NCBI GenBank assembly: GCA_011390635.1
Contig: JAABSA010000005.1
Coordinates: forward strand, 62,001-126,000
DNA from: Desulfotignum sp.
GTDB lineage: Bacteria > Desulfobacterota > Desulfobacteria > Desulfobacterales > Desulfobacteraceae
Reading direction: 5' to 3'
Length of the DNA stretch: 64,000 nt
Part shown: piece by piece, positions 43,814-52,370 of the stretch
Layout of the letters: every line of letters starts with the position of its first letter
How positions within the stretch are numbered: position 1 is the first letter of the stretch
Notes under the pieces: generated by a model
Databases searched by the model: none
What the model was told of the DNA's origin: nothing
What the model saw: the letters and a program-made list of their open reading frames with translations, nothing else
Translations under genes and position numbers: made by a program

Positions 43814-44857
43814 ATGGAACTTTCAAACCAGCAGATACTGGACTGTCTGAAAAAAGGCGCCCCCTTTGCCCTGGCCGCCATCATCAGCCATAAAGGCTCC
43901 ACCCCCAGAACATCGGGTTCCCGCATGATCGTTCTATCGGACCGCACCATTTTGGGTACCATCGGCGGAGGACTGATAGAAGCGCAGGTCATGGACACCT
44001 GCCTGGAGCTTATTTCCCAAAAAAACTGCAGGATCCAGTCATTTATTCTGAACCAGGAACTGAAAAGTGGTCTGGACATGGTCTGCGGCGGCAGCCTCAC
44101 GGTTCTCATGGAAACCCTTGTGCCCGGTCCTGAATTGACCGCCGTATACAAGACCCTGGTTGATTTGGAACAGGCCGGCAAAAATGGGGTGCTGGTATCG
44201 AAAATTGTTGGCACCAGCCAGCGAGATTTCACCGTACAAAAAAGCATGGTGACACCTGATGCCACCATGACAGGATCTTGTGTCATCCCCAAACCCCTGC
44301 TGGATGAGATCTGTGACAATCGGTTTTCCGGCAGTTTTCCCATCTTCCATTCTGCGGGCCTGGAAGAATTCATCATCCAGCCCATGATTCCGGCTGATAC
44401 CATTTTTATTTTCGGTGCTGGACATGTGGGGTTCCAGCTGGCACAAACGGCACATCTCACGGGCTTTTCCACGGTAGTGATCGATGACCGGGAGGAATTT
44501 GCCAACCCAAAACGCTTTCCCCATGCCCGGTCAATCAAAGTAGTAATGGATTTTGCCGCAGCCTTTGACGGCCTGACCATTGATGACCATTCCTATATTG
44601 TCATTCTCACCCGGGGCCACGTCCATGACCAGACAGTTCTGGAAGCTGCCTTGCGCACCCATCCCGCCTATATCGGCATGATAGGCTCCCGGACAAAGCG
44701 GGACAAGATCTATGCCAATCTTCAGGAAAAAGGGATCTCTTCGGATGCTTTGAACACGGTCTATTCCCCCGTAGGCCTGTCCATAGGCGCCCAGACCCCG
44801 GCTGAAATCAGCATCAGCATTATCGCCCAGATCATCCAGATCCGGGCAGGGGCATAA
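43814..44857 (+). CDS. XdhC/CoxF-family molybdenum-cofactor maturation protein
   Basis: 347 residues from the ATG at 43814, immediately after the previous stop. An N-terminal XdhC/CoxI domain (GGGLIEAQVMDTCLEL, DMVCGGSLTVLMET) and a C-terminal Rossmann domain (IFGAGHVGFQLAQTAHLTGF, IGSRTKRDKIYANL) are present. XdhC proteins sulfurate and insert the cofactor into xanthine dehydrogenase-type enzymes. No such hydroxylase is encoded in the window. The pairing with the molybdopterin-binding protein suggests a target elsewhere. Confidence 0.9.
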   Translation: MELSNQQILDCLKKGAPFALAAIISHKGSTPRTSGSRMIVLSDRTILGTIGGGLIEAQVMDTCLELISQKNCRIQSFILNQELKSGLDMVCGGSLTVLMETLVPGPELTAVYKTLVDLEQAGKNGVLVSKIVGTSQRDFTVQKSMVTPDATMTGSCVIPKPLLDEICDNRFSGSFPIFHSAGLEEFIIQPMIPADTIFIFGAGHVGFQLAQTAHLTGFSTVVIDDREEFANPKRFPHARSIKVVMDFAAAFDGLTIDDHSYIVILTRGHVHDQTVLEAALRTHPAYIGMIGSRTKRDKIYANLQEKGISSDALNTVYSPVGLSIGAQTPAEISISIIAQIIQIRAGA

Positions 44858-44959
44858 CTTCCTTTTATCCACCAGGGGTGGGTCTGCGGACAAGGTGCTG
44901 CAGGCAACATTCTGACACCCGGCCCGCATATGGCAACTATCCTTTGAATGATTTTTTTC

Positions 44960-45003
44960 TTGACAAGCCGCATATGACTATTTATCATATGAACAATTGT
45001 TCA
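44960..45003 (+). promoter_or_regulatory. sigma-70 promoter with an ArsR/SmtB-like palindromic operator
   Basis: TTGACA (44960) and TATCAT (44983) are exactly 17 bp apart. The perfect palindrome TGAACAATTGTTCA lies at 44990-45003, right over the expected transcription start. ArsR/SmtB family repressors bind such TGAACA-type repeats and release them on metal binding. The downstream gene is a Cu/Zn-efflux-type permease. Confidence 0.7.
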
Positions 45004-45030
45004 ATCGAAAACCTGTTACCTATGCAATAA

Positions 45031-46140
45031 ATGGCGTGTTTCTTTATGGAAAAAACATTTGGTATTATGTATAATATTCTGGCCGCATCCTGGGACCTTT
45101 ACCTGGATGTGGCCATTTTCATGCTGTTCGGCTTTCTGGTTGCCGGACTGTTGTATGTCTTTTTCAAGACAGACCAGATCAAACGCCATCTGGGCACCGG
45201 AAAAATTAAACCGGTGTTTCTGTCCGCCCTTTTCGGCATTCCCCTTCCCTTGTGTTCCTGCGGTGTGGTGCCGGTTGCGGCCGGCCTTAAAAAACAAGGA
45301 GCCAACAGCGGGGCTGCCTTGTCTTTCATGATCGCCACCCCGGAATCCGGTGTGGATTCCATTGCGGTTTCCTGGGCTATGCTGGATCCGATCATGACCA
45401 TCATCCGACCGGTGGCAGGTTTTGTCACTGCCGTATCCACAGGGATTGCCCAAAATTTTTTCGGCAGTGACAAACCATCCCGGCAGGAACCTGCCAAAAA
45501 ACCCGACGGATGAGGCTGCGCTGCAGACACCTGTGCAGTTGCACAGCAACATGTTACCATCCCGCTTTTACACCGCCTGGCAAAGGGATTGACATACGCA
45601 TTCGGGGAACTGCTGGGTGATATTTCCAGGCCCTTTGTCATCGGTATTTTTATTGCCGGGGCCATCACCCTGATTTTTCCGGATGATCTTACCGCCCTGG
45701 CCAATGAACACAGCTTTTTATCCATGCTGGTCATGCTGGCCGCCGGCATCCCCATGTATGTGTGTGCGACTTCCTCAACCCCCATTGCCGCAGCCTTGAT
45801 CATCAAGGGGCTCAATCCCGGTGCAGCCCTGGTATTTCTGCTGGCCGGCCCGGCCACCAATGCCGCCACTATCAATATCGTTAAAAATATTTTCAATACC
45901 CGGGCCCTGGTGATCTATCTGTCCATGATTGCTGTCTGTTCCCTGGCCATGGGATTTTTTGTGGACTGGATCTATGCATTCATGCACCTTTCACCCACAG
46001 CCCTGGTGGGCCAGGCATCAGAGGTCATTCCCCATGCCCTTCAACTGACAGGTGCAGTGGTTCTGACCATCCTGCTGGGGTGCAACGGTATAGTACGCCT
46101 CAGACGGATGATCCAGACCCGCCGCCAGGTCCACGCCTAA
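45031..46140 (+). CDS. SO_0444-like Cu/Zn efflux permease, probable selenoprotein with in-frame TGA
   Basis: One frame of 369 codons with a TGA at 45511 (codon 161). The first half is a membrane permease with LCSCGVVPVAAGLKKQGANS. The second half resumes in the same frame with GLTYAFGELLGDI and has CATSSTPIAAALIIKGLNPG. The TGA lies in a cytoplasmic loop where homologues that I recall have Cys-rich metal sites; here it is followed by GCAADTC. A SECIS-like hairpin follows the TGA at the proper distance. I read it as Sec161. The start could be 45031, 45046 or 45067. A nonsense mutation splitting the gene is the alternative. Confidence 0.75.
45511..45546 (+). promoter_or_regulatory. SECIS-like element: UGA plus downstream hairpin
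   Basis: After TGA (45511-45513), 23 nt separate the codon from the loop of a perfect hairpin: CTGTGC (45531-45536), loop AGTT, GCACAG (45541-45546). A G in the second loop position and a loop 16-37 nt after the UGA fit the rules for bacterial SECIS elements. Confidence 0.7.
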
Positions 46141-46196
46141 AAAAAACCTGGATGTGACACCGGGATTGACGTAGCCGGCTAAATTAGCATACTATG

Positions 46197-46232
46197 GGGC
46201 AGCGCTTTCTGATGATGGCGCTGCCCTTTTTT
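46197..46232 (+). terminator. strong intrinsic terminator
   Basis: GGGCAGCGC and GCGCTGCCC form a perfect 9-bp stem with a 12-nt loop, followed by six T residues. It lies about 60 bp after the permease stop and separates that transcript from the ABC operon. Confidence 0.9.
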
Positions 46233-46272
46233 ATTGGTGGCATAACTGCAACCGTATCCTATGGAGGGTTTT

Positions 46273-46962
46273 TTGGACATTCACCTGTCGGATATCGATA
46301 AATCCTTTGATGACAGCGGCAGCCCCAGAATTATATTTCAAAAGGCTTCCGCCCGGTTCCAATCAGGCAAATTCTGTGTGATTGTAGGAAAGAGCGGGGT
46401 GGGAAAAAGTTCTCTTCTCAACCTTATATCCGGCATTGATCTGCCGGACAAAGGAAGTATCCTGGTGGGAGGCCACCGCATTTGTACCATGACCGATACA
46501 GCCAGAACCCTTTTCAGGCGGCGGCACATCGGCTTTATCTACCAGTTTTTCAATTTGATCCCCGTATTGACTGTTCTGGAGAATGTCACCCTTATTGCCG
46601 AATTGGACAAGGCACCCAAAAAAACTTACATGAAACAAGCCCGGGCATTGCTGGAACAGGTAGGGCTCTGGGACCGGCGCCATGACTTTCCCGAGACCCT
46701 GTCCGGCGGCGAGCAGCAGCGGGTGGCCATTGTCAGAGCACTGGTCAATGATCCGGATCTGGTGCTGGCGGATGAGCCCACCGGTAATCTGGACCAGGAA
46801 ACCGGTACAAAGGTCATGGAAATGATATCAGACCTGACCCGCAAACAAAACAAGACCCTGGTCATGGTGACCCACAGCCCGGATGCCATGGCCTGGGCAG
46901 ACCAGATTTTTTCGGTGGGCAGCGGAACCCTGACACCCATGGACACGCACACCCATGGGTAA
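46273..46962 (+). CDS. ABC transporter ATP-binding protein (LolD/MacB type)
   Basis: 229 residues from a TTG at 46273, chosen because GGAGG (46263-46267) lies 5 bp upstream; an ATG at 46261 would have no ribosome site. Walker A GKSGVGKS, Q loop near YQFFNLIP, signature LSGGEQQRVAI, Walker B VLADEPTGNLD and His switch VTHSP are all intact. It overlaps the permease gene by 8 bp and should energise that protein at the inner membrane. The cluster with AttH and an FtsX permease matches Att-type ABC systems. Confidence 0.93.
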   Translation: MDIHLSDIDKSFDDSGSPRIIFQKASARFQSGKFCVIVGKSGVGKSSLLNLISGIDLPDKGSILVGGHRICTMTDTARTLFRRRHIGFIYQFFNLIPVLTVLENVTLIAELDKAPKKTYMKQARALLEQVGLWDRRHDFPETLSGGEQQRVAIVRALVNDPDLVLADEPTGNLDQETGTKVMEMISDLTRKQNKTLVMVTHSPDAMAWADQIFSVGSGTLTPMDTHTHG

Positions 46963-49483
46963 CCATCCCCTGATTCTGGCCTGTCTGCGATACAGCCGCC
47001 GGCACCTTATGCGGACCCTGCTTCTGATTTTCGGCATTGCCATGGGGGTGGCCGGAGTGGTAGCCATCGATATTGCGAAAACGTCGGTGGAAAAATCATT
47101 TGAACTGTCCACTCAGGCCCTGGTTTCCCGGTCCACCCACCAGATTGTGGGAACCGGTCTTGAGATCCCTCAGGATCTGTTTTCCGATATCCGGACAAAT
47201 CTGGGCATCCACCGGTCAGCTCCGGTAATTTCCCGCCATGTAAAAATCGCTGCATTTGATGACCGGATCGTCACTTTCATGGGGGTGGACCCATTTTCAG
47301 AAAACCATTTCAGGCAGATGACCCTCCAGACCCGAAACCTGGATCTGTCCGGGGTCATGACCGGTTCATCCGGGGTGTTTATCTCCAGAGATCTTGCACA
47401 GCAGTTCGGCCTGGACATCGGCGCCACCCTGGAAATCTCTTTTGGCAGCCGCACAGCAGCAGTTACCATTGCCGGATTTTTAGACAGCAGTGATGATACA
47501 GCAAGGCAGATGCTGAGCGGTGTGGTGGTCACCGATATTTCCCTGGCCCAGGAAATCCTTGACATGGGGGACACCATCACCCGCATCGATCTGATCCTGG
47601 ACCGGGAGACAACCGCAGAAAAGATCCGGGACCTTTTGGCAGAAGGCCTGTTCCTGGTTGAAACCAATCAACAGAACCTTGCGGTGCGCGGGCTGTCCCA
47701 CTCCTTTGAAACCAGTTTGACCGCCTTTTCCATGCTGGCCCTGTTCATGGGCATATTTCTCATCTACAACACCGTATCTTTTTCCGTTACCCGTCGGCAC
47801 AGGCTCCATGGCATTCTGCGGGCCATCGGTGCCACACGGTCCAATATCTTTTTCACGGTAATGTCAGAGGTCATGGTGTATGCCGTGATCGGATCCGTTT
47901 TCGGGGTCCTGCTGGGCATCCTGCTGGGCAAAGGAGCGGTTCAGGCGGTGGTCGCCACCGTATCAGAAATGTATTTCACCCTGACCGTCAGCCGGACCCA
48001 TATTTCCGGATTCACCCTTGCCAAGGGCTTGCTGGCCGGCATGCTGGCCGCTTTTGTATCCGGTTTTTTTCCGGCCCTTACCGCTGCCGGGACCCGGCCT
48101 GTCAGCCTCATGCACCGCACCGGATCTGAACAGGGATTCAACCGGGTGATTCCGGCACTGTTCATCTGGGGGCTGTTCCTCCTGGCGGCAGCCGGTCTGT
48201 TGATGCGGACTGTCACCCCGCATGCCGGATATGATTTTACAGGGCTGTTCATGATATTTTTCGGTGCCGCCCTGCTGACCCCCCTGCTCATCCGAATCAT
48301 GGTCCGAATGTTACTGGCGGCAGGTATGGGAACCTTAGGGATAATGGTCAAAATGGCCCTGCGAAACATCATCCGTTCTTTGCGCCAGACCAGCGTGCTC
48401 ATGGCCTCCCTCATGGTGGTCACATCAGTATACATCGGCATCGAGGTGATGACAGGCAGTTTTCGTCTCTCCATCATCCAGTGGGTGGATGACCATATCG
48501 GCGGCGATATCCACGTGTCATCCGCTGACCAGCTCAACCCGGGCCTGGACCCGGACTTTGTGGCAGATATCCAGGCCCTGCCCGGGATAAACGCCTTGTC
48601 CGCCTATAACATCCATCCGGTGTTTTCCCGCTCTTCCGGCAGGGTGCACCTGTTTTCCTACCGGTCGGACCAGTCGGTCAAGCGCTGGTCCTGGACAGCG
48701 GCACCGGAAGAGGAGCTGGGCGGCCTGCTGGAAAACGGATGGATCTTTGTATCGGAAATCTTTGCCCGGCAACATCATGTGCTGCCCCGGCAGGGGGCAG
48801 TGGCTGTTCTGGAAACAGACAAAGGCCCGGTTTCCTTTAAAGTGGCCGGCATTTTCAGGGATTTTTTCATGGGCGGCGGCCGGGCCGTGGTTTCCTCCCA
48901 AACCATGAAAAATTTCTGGGGCCACGATGACATTACGGCCCTGCAGCTGTTTCTGGCTTCCGGCACCCCGGCGGCACCGGTCATGGATACTATCCGTCAG
49001 CAGATTCCTTCCCAAGCCTTGATAGAGGTCAGATCCGGGGCTGACATCAAAAAAAGCATCCTGGCGGTGTTTGACAACACCTTTATCATCACTTCCGCAT
49101 TGCAGATACTCACCGCTATCGTGGCGCTTACCGGCATTTTGAATGCGGTAATGGCCCTGCTGCTGGAACGTAGTCGGGAAATAGGTATCCTCAGGGCTTG
49201 CGGCACCCGGACCGGCCAGGTGAAACGGCTTTTGCTCCATGAATGCTTCTTTTACGGTCTGATCTCCGGGATCATGGCTATCCCTCTGGGAACCGCCCTG
49301 TCCTGGGTGCTGATCCATATCATCAACCAGCGCTCCTTTGGCTGGACCTATGACATGGTTATCACACCCGGCGTATTTTTCCAGGCAATCCTGCTGTCAT
49401 CCGCAGCAGCCCTTGCTGCCGGGATATTTCCGGCCCTGGCCGCAGGCAGAACCCATATTCCCACCGCCCTGCACATGGAGTAA
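46955..49483 (+). CDS. ABC transporter permease with two FtsX domains
   Basis: 842 residues. There is an N-terminal membrane segment (RTLLLIFGIAMGVAGVVAIDIA), an extracytoplasmic MacB-like domain, and a first FtsX block of three membrane segments (about 255-400). A second half repeats a membrane anchor, a periplasmic domain (about 520-690) and a final FtsX block (about 700-842). The duplicated FtsX arrangement is that of large single-chain permeases that work with one ATPase and often export lipids or lipoproteins. It is followed 2 bp later by the AttH-like lipoprotein. Confidence 0.9.
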   Translation: MGNHPLILACLRYSRRHLMRTLLLIFGIAMGVAGVVAIDIAKTSVEKSFELSTQALVSRSTHQIVGTGLEIPQDLFSDIRTNLGIHRSAPVISRHVKIAAFDDRIVTFMGVDPFSENHFRQMTLQTRNLDLSGVMTGSSGVFISRDLAQQFGLDIGATLEISFGSRTAAVTIAGFLDSSDDTARQMLSGVVVTDISLAQEILDMGDTITRIDLILDRETTAEKIRDLLAEGLFLVETNQQNLAVRGLSHSFETSLTAFSMLALFMGIFLIYNTVSFSVTRRHRLHGILRAIGATRSNIFFTVMSEVMVYAVIGSVFGVLLGILLGKGAVQAVVATVSEMYFTLTVSRTHISGFTLAKGLLAGMLAAFVSGFFPALTAAGTRPVSLMHRTGSEQGFNRVIPALFIWGLFLLAAAGLLMRTVTPHAGYDFTGLFMIFFGAALLTPLLIRIMVRMLLAAGMGTLGIMVKMALRNIIRSLRQTSVLMASLMVVTSVYIGIEVMTGSFRLSIIQWVDDHIGGDIHVSSADQLNPGLDPDFVADIQALPGINALSAYNIHPVFSRSSGRVHLFSYRSDQSVKRWSWTAAPEEELGGLLENGWIFVSEIFARQHHVLPRQGAVAVLETDKGPVSFKVAGIFRDFFMGGGRAVVSSQTMKNFWGHDDITALQLFLASGTPAAPVMDTIRQQIPSQALIEVRSGADIKKSILAVFDNTFIITSALQILTAIVALTGILNAVMALLLERSREIGILRACGTRTGQVKRLLLHECFFYGLISGIMAIPLGTALSWVLIHIINQRSFGWTYDMVITPGVFFQAILLSSAAALAAGIFPALAAGRTHIPTALHME

Positions 49484-49485
49484 AC

Positions 49486-50598
49486 ATGCGATATTTATCT
49501 GTCATATCCGTTTGCCTGACCGTGATCCTCATGGGAATTTTCCTTCGGGGCTGTGCCCCACAGGAGGAGGACCGCATCGACATTGCACAGGCCCTGTCCG
49601 ATAACCAGGACATTGACTGTTTTGAAACGGTCACCAGTCCCAGATCCCTGATTTTCCCGGAAGATGCCGGTCCCCATGAAAATTTCCGTACCGAGTGGTG
49701 GTATTACACCGGCAACCTGACCACTGACCAGGGCCGGCATTTCGGGTATCAGCTCACCTTTTTCCGCCAGGCCCTGTCCTGTGAACCCGTGACAGGGAAT
49801 TCCCGATGGCGGACCCGGCAGCTGATTTTTGCCCACTTTGCCGTCACCGATACCCAAAACAAGACGTTTCATGCCTTTTCCCGCATGAACCGCCAAAGTT
49901 TAGGGATTGCCGGAAGCCAGGCGCAGCCTTTCGCGGTATGGATCGACAACTGGCAGGTCAAAGAAACCGGATCACACCTGGCCCTGGATGCCGTATCAGA
50001 TGATATCCGCCTGTCTTTAACCCTGACACAAAAAAAGCCCCCCATTCTCCAGGGGGACAGGGGATTCTCCCGAAAAGGACCCGGAGCCGGCAATGCCTCT
50101 TTCTACTTTTCCCTGCCCCGGCTGCACACACAGGGCTTCATCACCATCGGAGAAAACCGCTGCCAGGTGACCGGCAACTCCTGGTTTGATCATGAATGGA
50201 GCACCACATTGCTGGGAGAGGATGTCCGGGGATGGGACTGGTTTTCCGCCCACCTGGATGACGGCCGGGACCTGATGGTCTGCCGTATCAGAAAAGCGGA
50301 CGGCACATCCAACGGATTTGGATTCGGGAGCATCTCTTTTGCCGACGGCACCTATGTGATCCTGTCGGAAACCGATTTTGCCCTGACCCCCAAGGCCCGC
50401 TGGAAAAGCCCGGACACAGGTAAACGCTATCCAGTCCAATGGCAGATCCGCATCCCGGAACACGACCTGGACCTGTCAGTCACCCCGGTGATAGACAAAC
50501 AGGAACATACCCATGCCTTTGCATACTGGGAAGGGGCCATGCGCTTTTCCGGCACCGGTGTCCAGGGCATGGGATACCTGGAAATGACCGGTTATTGA
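49486..50598 (+). CDS. AttH/CrtC-like lipoprotein (lipocalin-like)
   Basis: 370 residues. A lipoprotein signal sequence with lipobox LRGC (cysteine about residue 23) is followed by two lipocalin-like beta domains with the AttH/CrtC signature (FRTEWWYYTGNL, GNSWFDHEWSTTLLGEDVRGWDWF). CrtC members hydrate carotenoids; the AttH branch accompanies an ABC transporter, as here. No carotenoid genes are in the window, so an AttH role with the ABC transporter is more likely. It is probably attached to a membrane facing the periplasm. Confidence 0.88.
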   Translation: MRYLSVISVCLTVILMGIFLRGCAPQEEDRIDIAQALSDNQDIDCFETVTSPRSLIFPEDAGPHENFRTEWWYYTGNLTTDQGRHFGYQLTFFRQALSCEPVTGNSRWRTRQLIFAHFAVTDTQNKTFHAFSRMNRQSLGIAGSQAQPFAVWIDNWQVKETGSHLALDAVSDDIRLSLTLTQKKPPILQGDRGFSRKGPGAGNASFYFSLPRLHTQGFITIGENRCQVTGNSWFDHEWSTTLLGEDVRGWDWFSAHLDDGRDLMVCRIRKADGTSNGFGFGSISFADGTYVILSETDFALTPKARWKSPDTGKRYPVQWQIRIPEHDLDLSVTPVIDKQEHTHAFAYWEGAMRFSGTGVQGMGYLEMTGY

Positions 50599-50614
50599 AA
50601 TACAACGCAAGCTT

Positions 50615-50863
50615 TCAAAAAAGGTCATTAATGTCATTCTTTTCTCCGAGGTTATGCTTGCCACTACTTAATACCATCTCAGCATGTTTTATGACTGCTT
50701 TTTTGTGACTTTCTTTACTTGTAAATTCATGTATGGTTGTCAATGCTTCCATCAACCTTATGATTACGGCAGGACTGTTTCCTGAAAACTGACGAATCTG
50801 ATTGAAGGCGACATCTAAAATACCCTCAAAGTCAAATGTGTCAGCAATAATTCTGAGATTTCC
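50615..50863 (-). pseudogene. AT-rich C-terminal gene remnant
   Basis: An 82-codon open stretch without a start, preceded in frame by a TAG at 50864 and closed by a TGA at 50615. It encodes a helical, plausible protein end (FDFEGILDVAFNQIRQFSGN, then PAVIIRLMEALTTIHEF). Another frame just upstream also looks coding (SFDREISELLL), so a frameshift is likely. It is more AT-rich than its neighbours. It faintly recalls the C-terminal part of DUF2254 membrane proteins, but I am not sure. The rest of the 371-bp gap holds nothing else. Confidence 0.5.
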
Positions 50864-50969
50864 CTATCAAAGCTTCACTATGTACAACCACTGTAAGTCT
50901 TAACTGCAAAGGTGTTCATTTCTTTTTCCAGTGCTTATGTGAATCAGATTTCAAAGGTTTTCAATACTG

Positions 50970-52100
50970 TTAATCAGACCCCTTTTTCTGGGTAACTTCT
51001 GGATCTATGGGAAGTATCTGGCCGATATCCATGATCTTGTACCGCTCTTTGTCCAGCTGGTTGTCTGTGATATACCGGGCCAGGTCCAGGCCGGGATATC
51101 CGGCAGGTTCATCCCCCAAGTGAAACGTCCCCCACTGGGTGGGGATGAAATACCGGGCATTCAGGTCCTCAAACCCCTTGACCGCCTCAGCAATGTTCAT
51201 GTGGTTATAGGCCATGAACCACCGGGGATGATAGGCGGTGGTGGCCATAAAGGCATAATCGATGCCGGGATATTTTCTGCCGATCTCCTCAAACCCCTTG
51301 AAATACCCGGAATCCCCGCCGAAATACACGGTGACATCCGGGGTGATCAGCAGCCAGGATGCCCACAAAGACCGGTTTCGGCCCTGGGTGATACGCAAAG
51401 ACCAGTGCTGGGCCGGCAGACAGATAAGCCGGGTGCCACTGCCAGCGTCATATTCTTCCCACCAGTCCATCTCATGCACCATTTGTTTGTTCATTTTCTC
51501 CACCATGTTTTTCAGGCCTAACGGCACAAACACCGGAGCGTCTTCCGGCAGTTTTTTCATGGTGGTCCGGTCCAGATGATCATAGTGATTATGGGAGATG
51601 ATGATGTTCACCTTCGGCACCAGACGGTTGAGATCATCCAGGGTCAGGGCCGGCGGGGTCAGCCTGGCCGGCACCAGGGCCCGTTTGGAAAAAATCGGAT
51701 CCGTGAGCCAGTATGTGTCATTGATGCGCACCAGAAAACTGTTATGCCCGATCCAGAGAATAAAATCCCCCCGGGTATCTGCCAGGCGCCGGGCCGTATC
51801 CGATAGAACCGCCGGCAAAAATGCACGCTCTTCACTGGTGTAGTCTGTTTTTGAAAACAGTTTCCACCACACAACATCCAGGAAGCTTTTATCCGGCATG
51901 GGCATCCAGGGAGCAACATACCGGCCGTCATCAACATTAGGGGCATACAGATCGGCAGTGAGGGTCTGGTTCACTTCGTTTTCCCAGGATTTTTCCGAAA
52001 AGGTCAATTTTTCTTTAGGAGTGCAGGCAAAGATCATGGCAGCCATCACAAATCCTGCAAAAACCAGAACCCCACAGCCGGAATATTTGAATTTCATCAA
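50970..52100 (-). CDS. MBL-fold lipoprotein hydrolase (NAPE-PLD/UlaG-like)
   Basis: 376 residues. A lipoprotein signal with lipobox IFAC (cysteine about residue 26) anchors the enzyme outside the inner membrane. The metal site SHNHYDHLD is complete, and further ligands are in FGGDSGYFKGF and ATTAYHPR. The region WIGHNSFLVRINDTYWLTDPIFS matches the NAPE-PLD-like phospholipase branch of the fold, so a phosphodiester or lipid substrate is possible. It reads towards the gene remnant. Confidence 0.85.
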   Translation of the reverse strand: MMKFKYSGCGVLVFAGFVMAAMIFACTPKEKLTFSEKSWENEVNQTLTADLYAPNVDDGRYVAPWMPMPDKSFLDVVWWKLFSKTDYTSEERAFLPAVLSDTARRLADTRGDFILWIGHNSFLVRINDTYWLTDPIFSKRALVPARLTPPALTLDDLNRLVPKVNIIISHNHYDHLDRTTMKKLPEDAPVFVPLGLKNMVEKMNKQMVHEMDWWEEYDAGSGTRLICLPAQHWSLRITQGRNRSLWASWLLITPDVTVYFGGDSGYFKGFEEIGRKYPGIDYAFMATTAYHPRWFMAYNHMNIAEAVKGFEDLNARYFIPTQWGTFHLGDEPAGYPGLDLARYITDNQLDKERYKIMDIGQILPIDPEVTQKKGSD

Positions 52101-52370
52101 AAAAATATCCTTTCTCCGTAAAAAATGGCTGTCAATCTGTCTCAGAACCTATATATTGAAACAGGCAAAGTCAACAGGATTTACCCAAAGCCCCGGAGCA
52201 GCTGAATGCTGATCCGGCATCCGCAATTTTGAACAAGCCCCCAGGGTGGTCTGGATCAGGACTGTCAGAGAGCCCCCATGGATCTCGGGTCTGCTGCAGG
52301 CCACCCCGGGGGGCGGGCATCGGTTAACCGAAAAGGATTGAACCGCTGCACTTTGAACCAGGAGGATTCC

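Noticed and set aside
42693-43826. Leftward ORF of 377 codons opposite the molybdopterin-binding gene
   Set aside because: Antisense to a conserved protein, low-complexity product.
45589-46140. Second permease half as an independent gene
   Set aside because: It begins with TTG without a ribosome site, is in the same frame as the first half, and the region between is open apart from one TGA.
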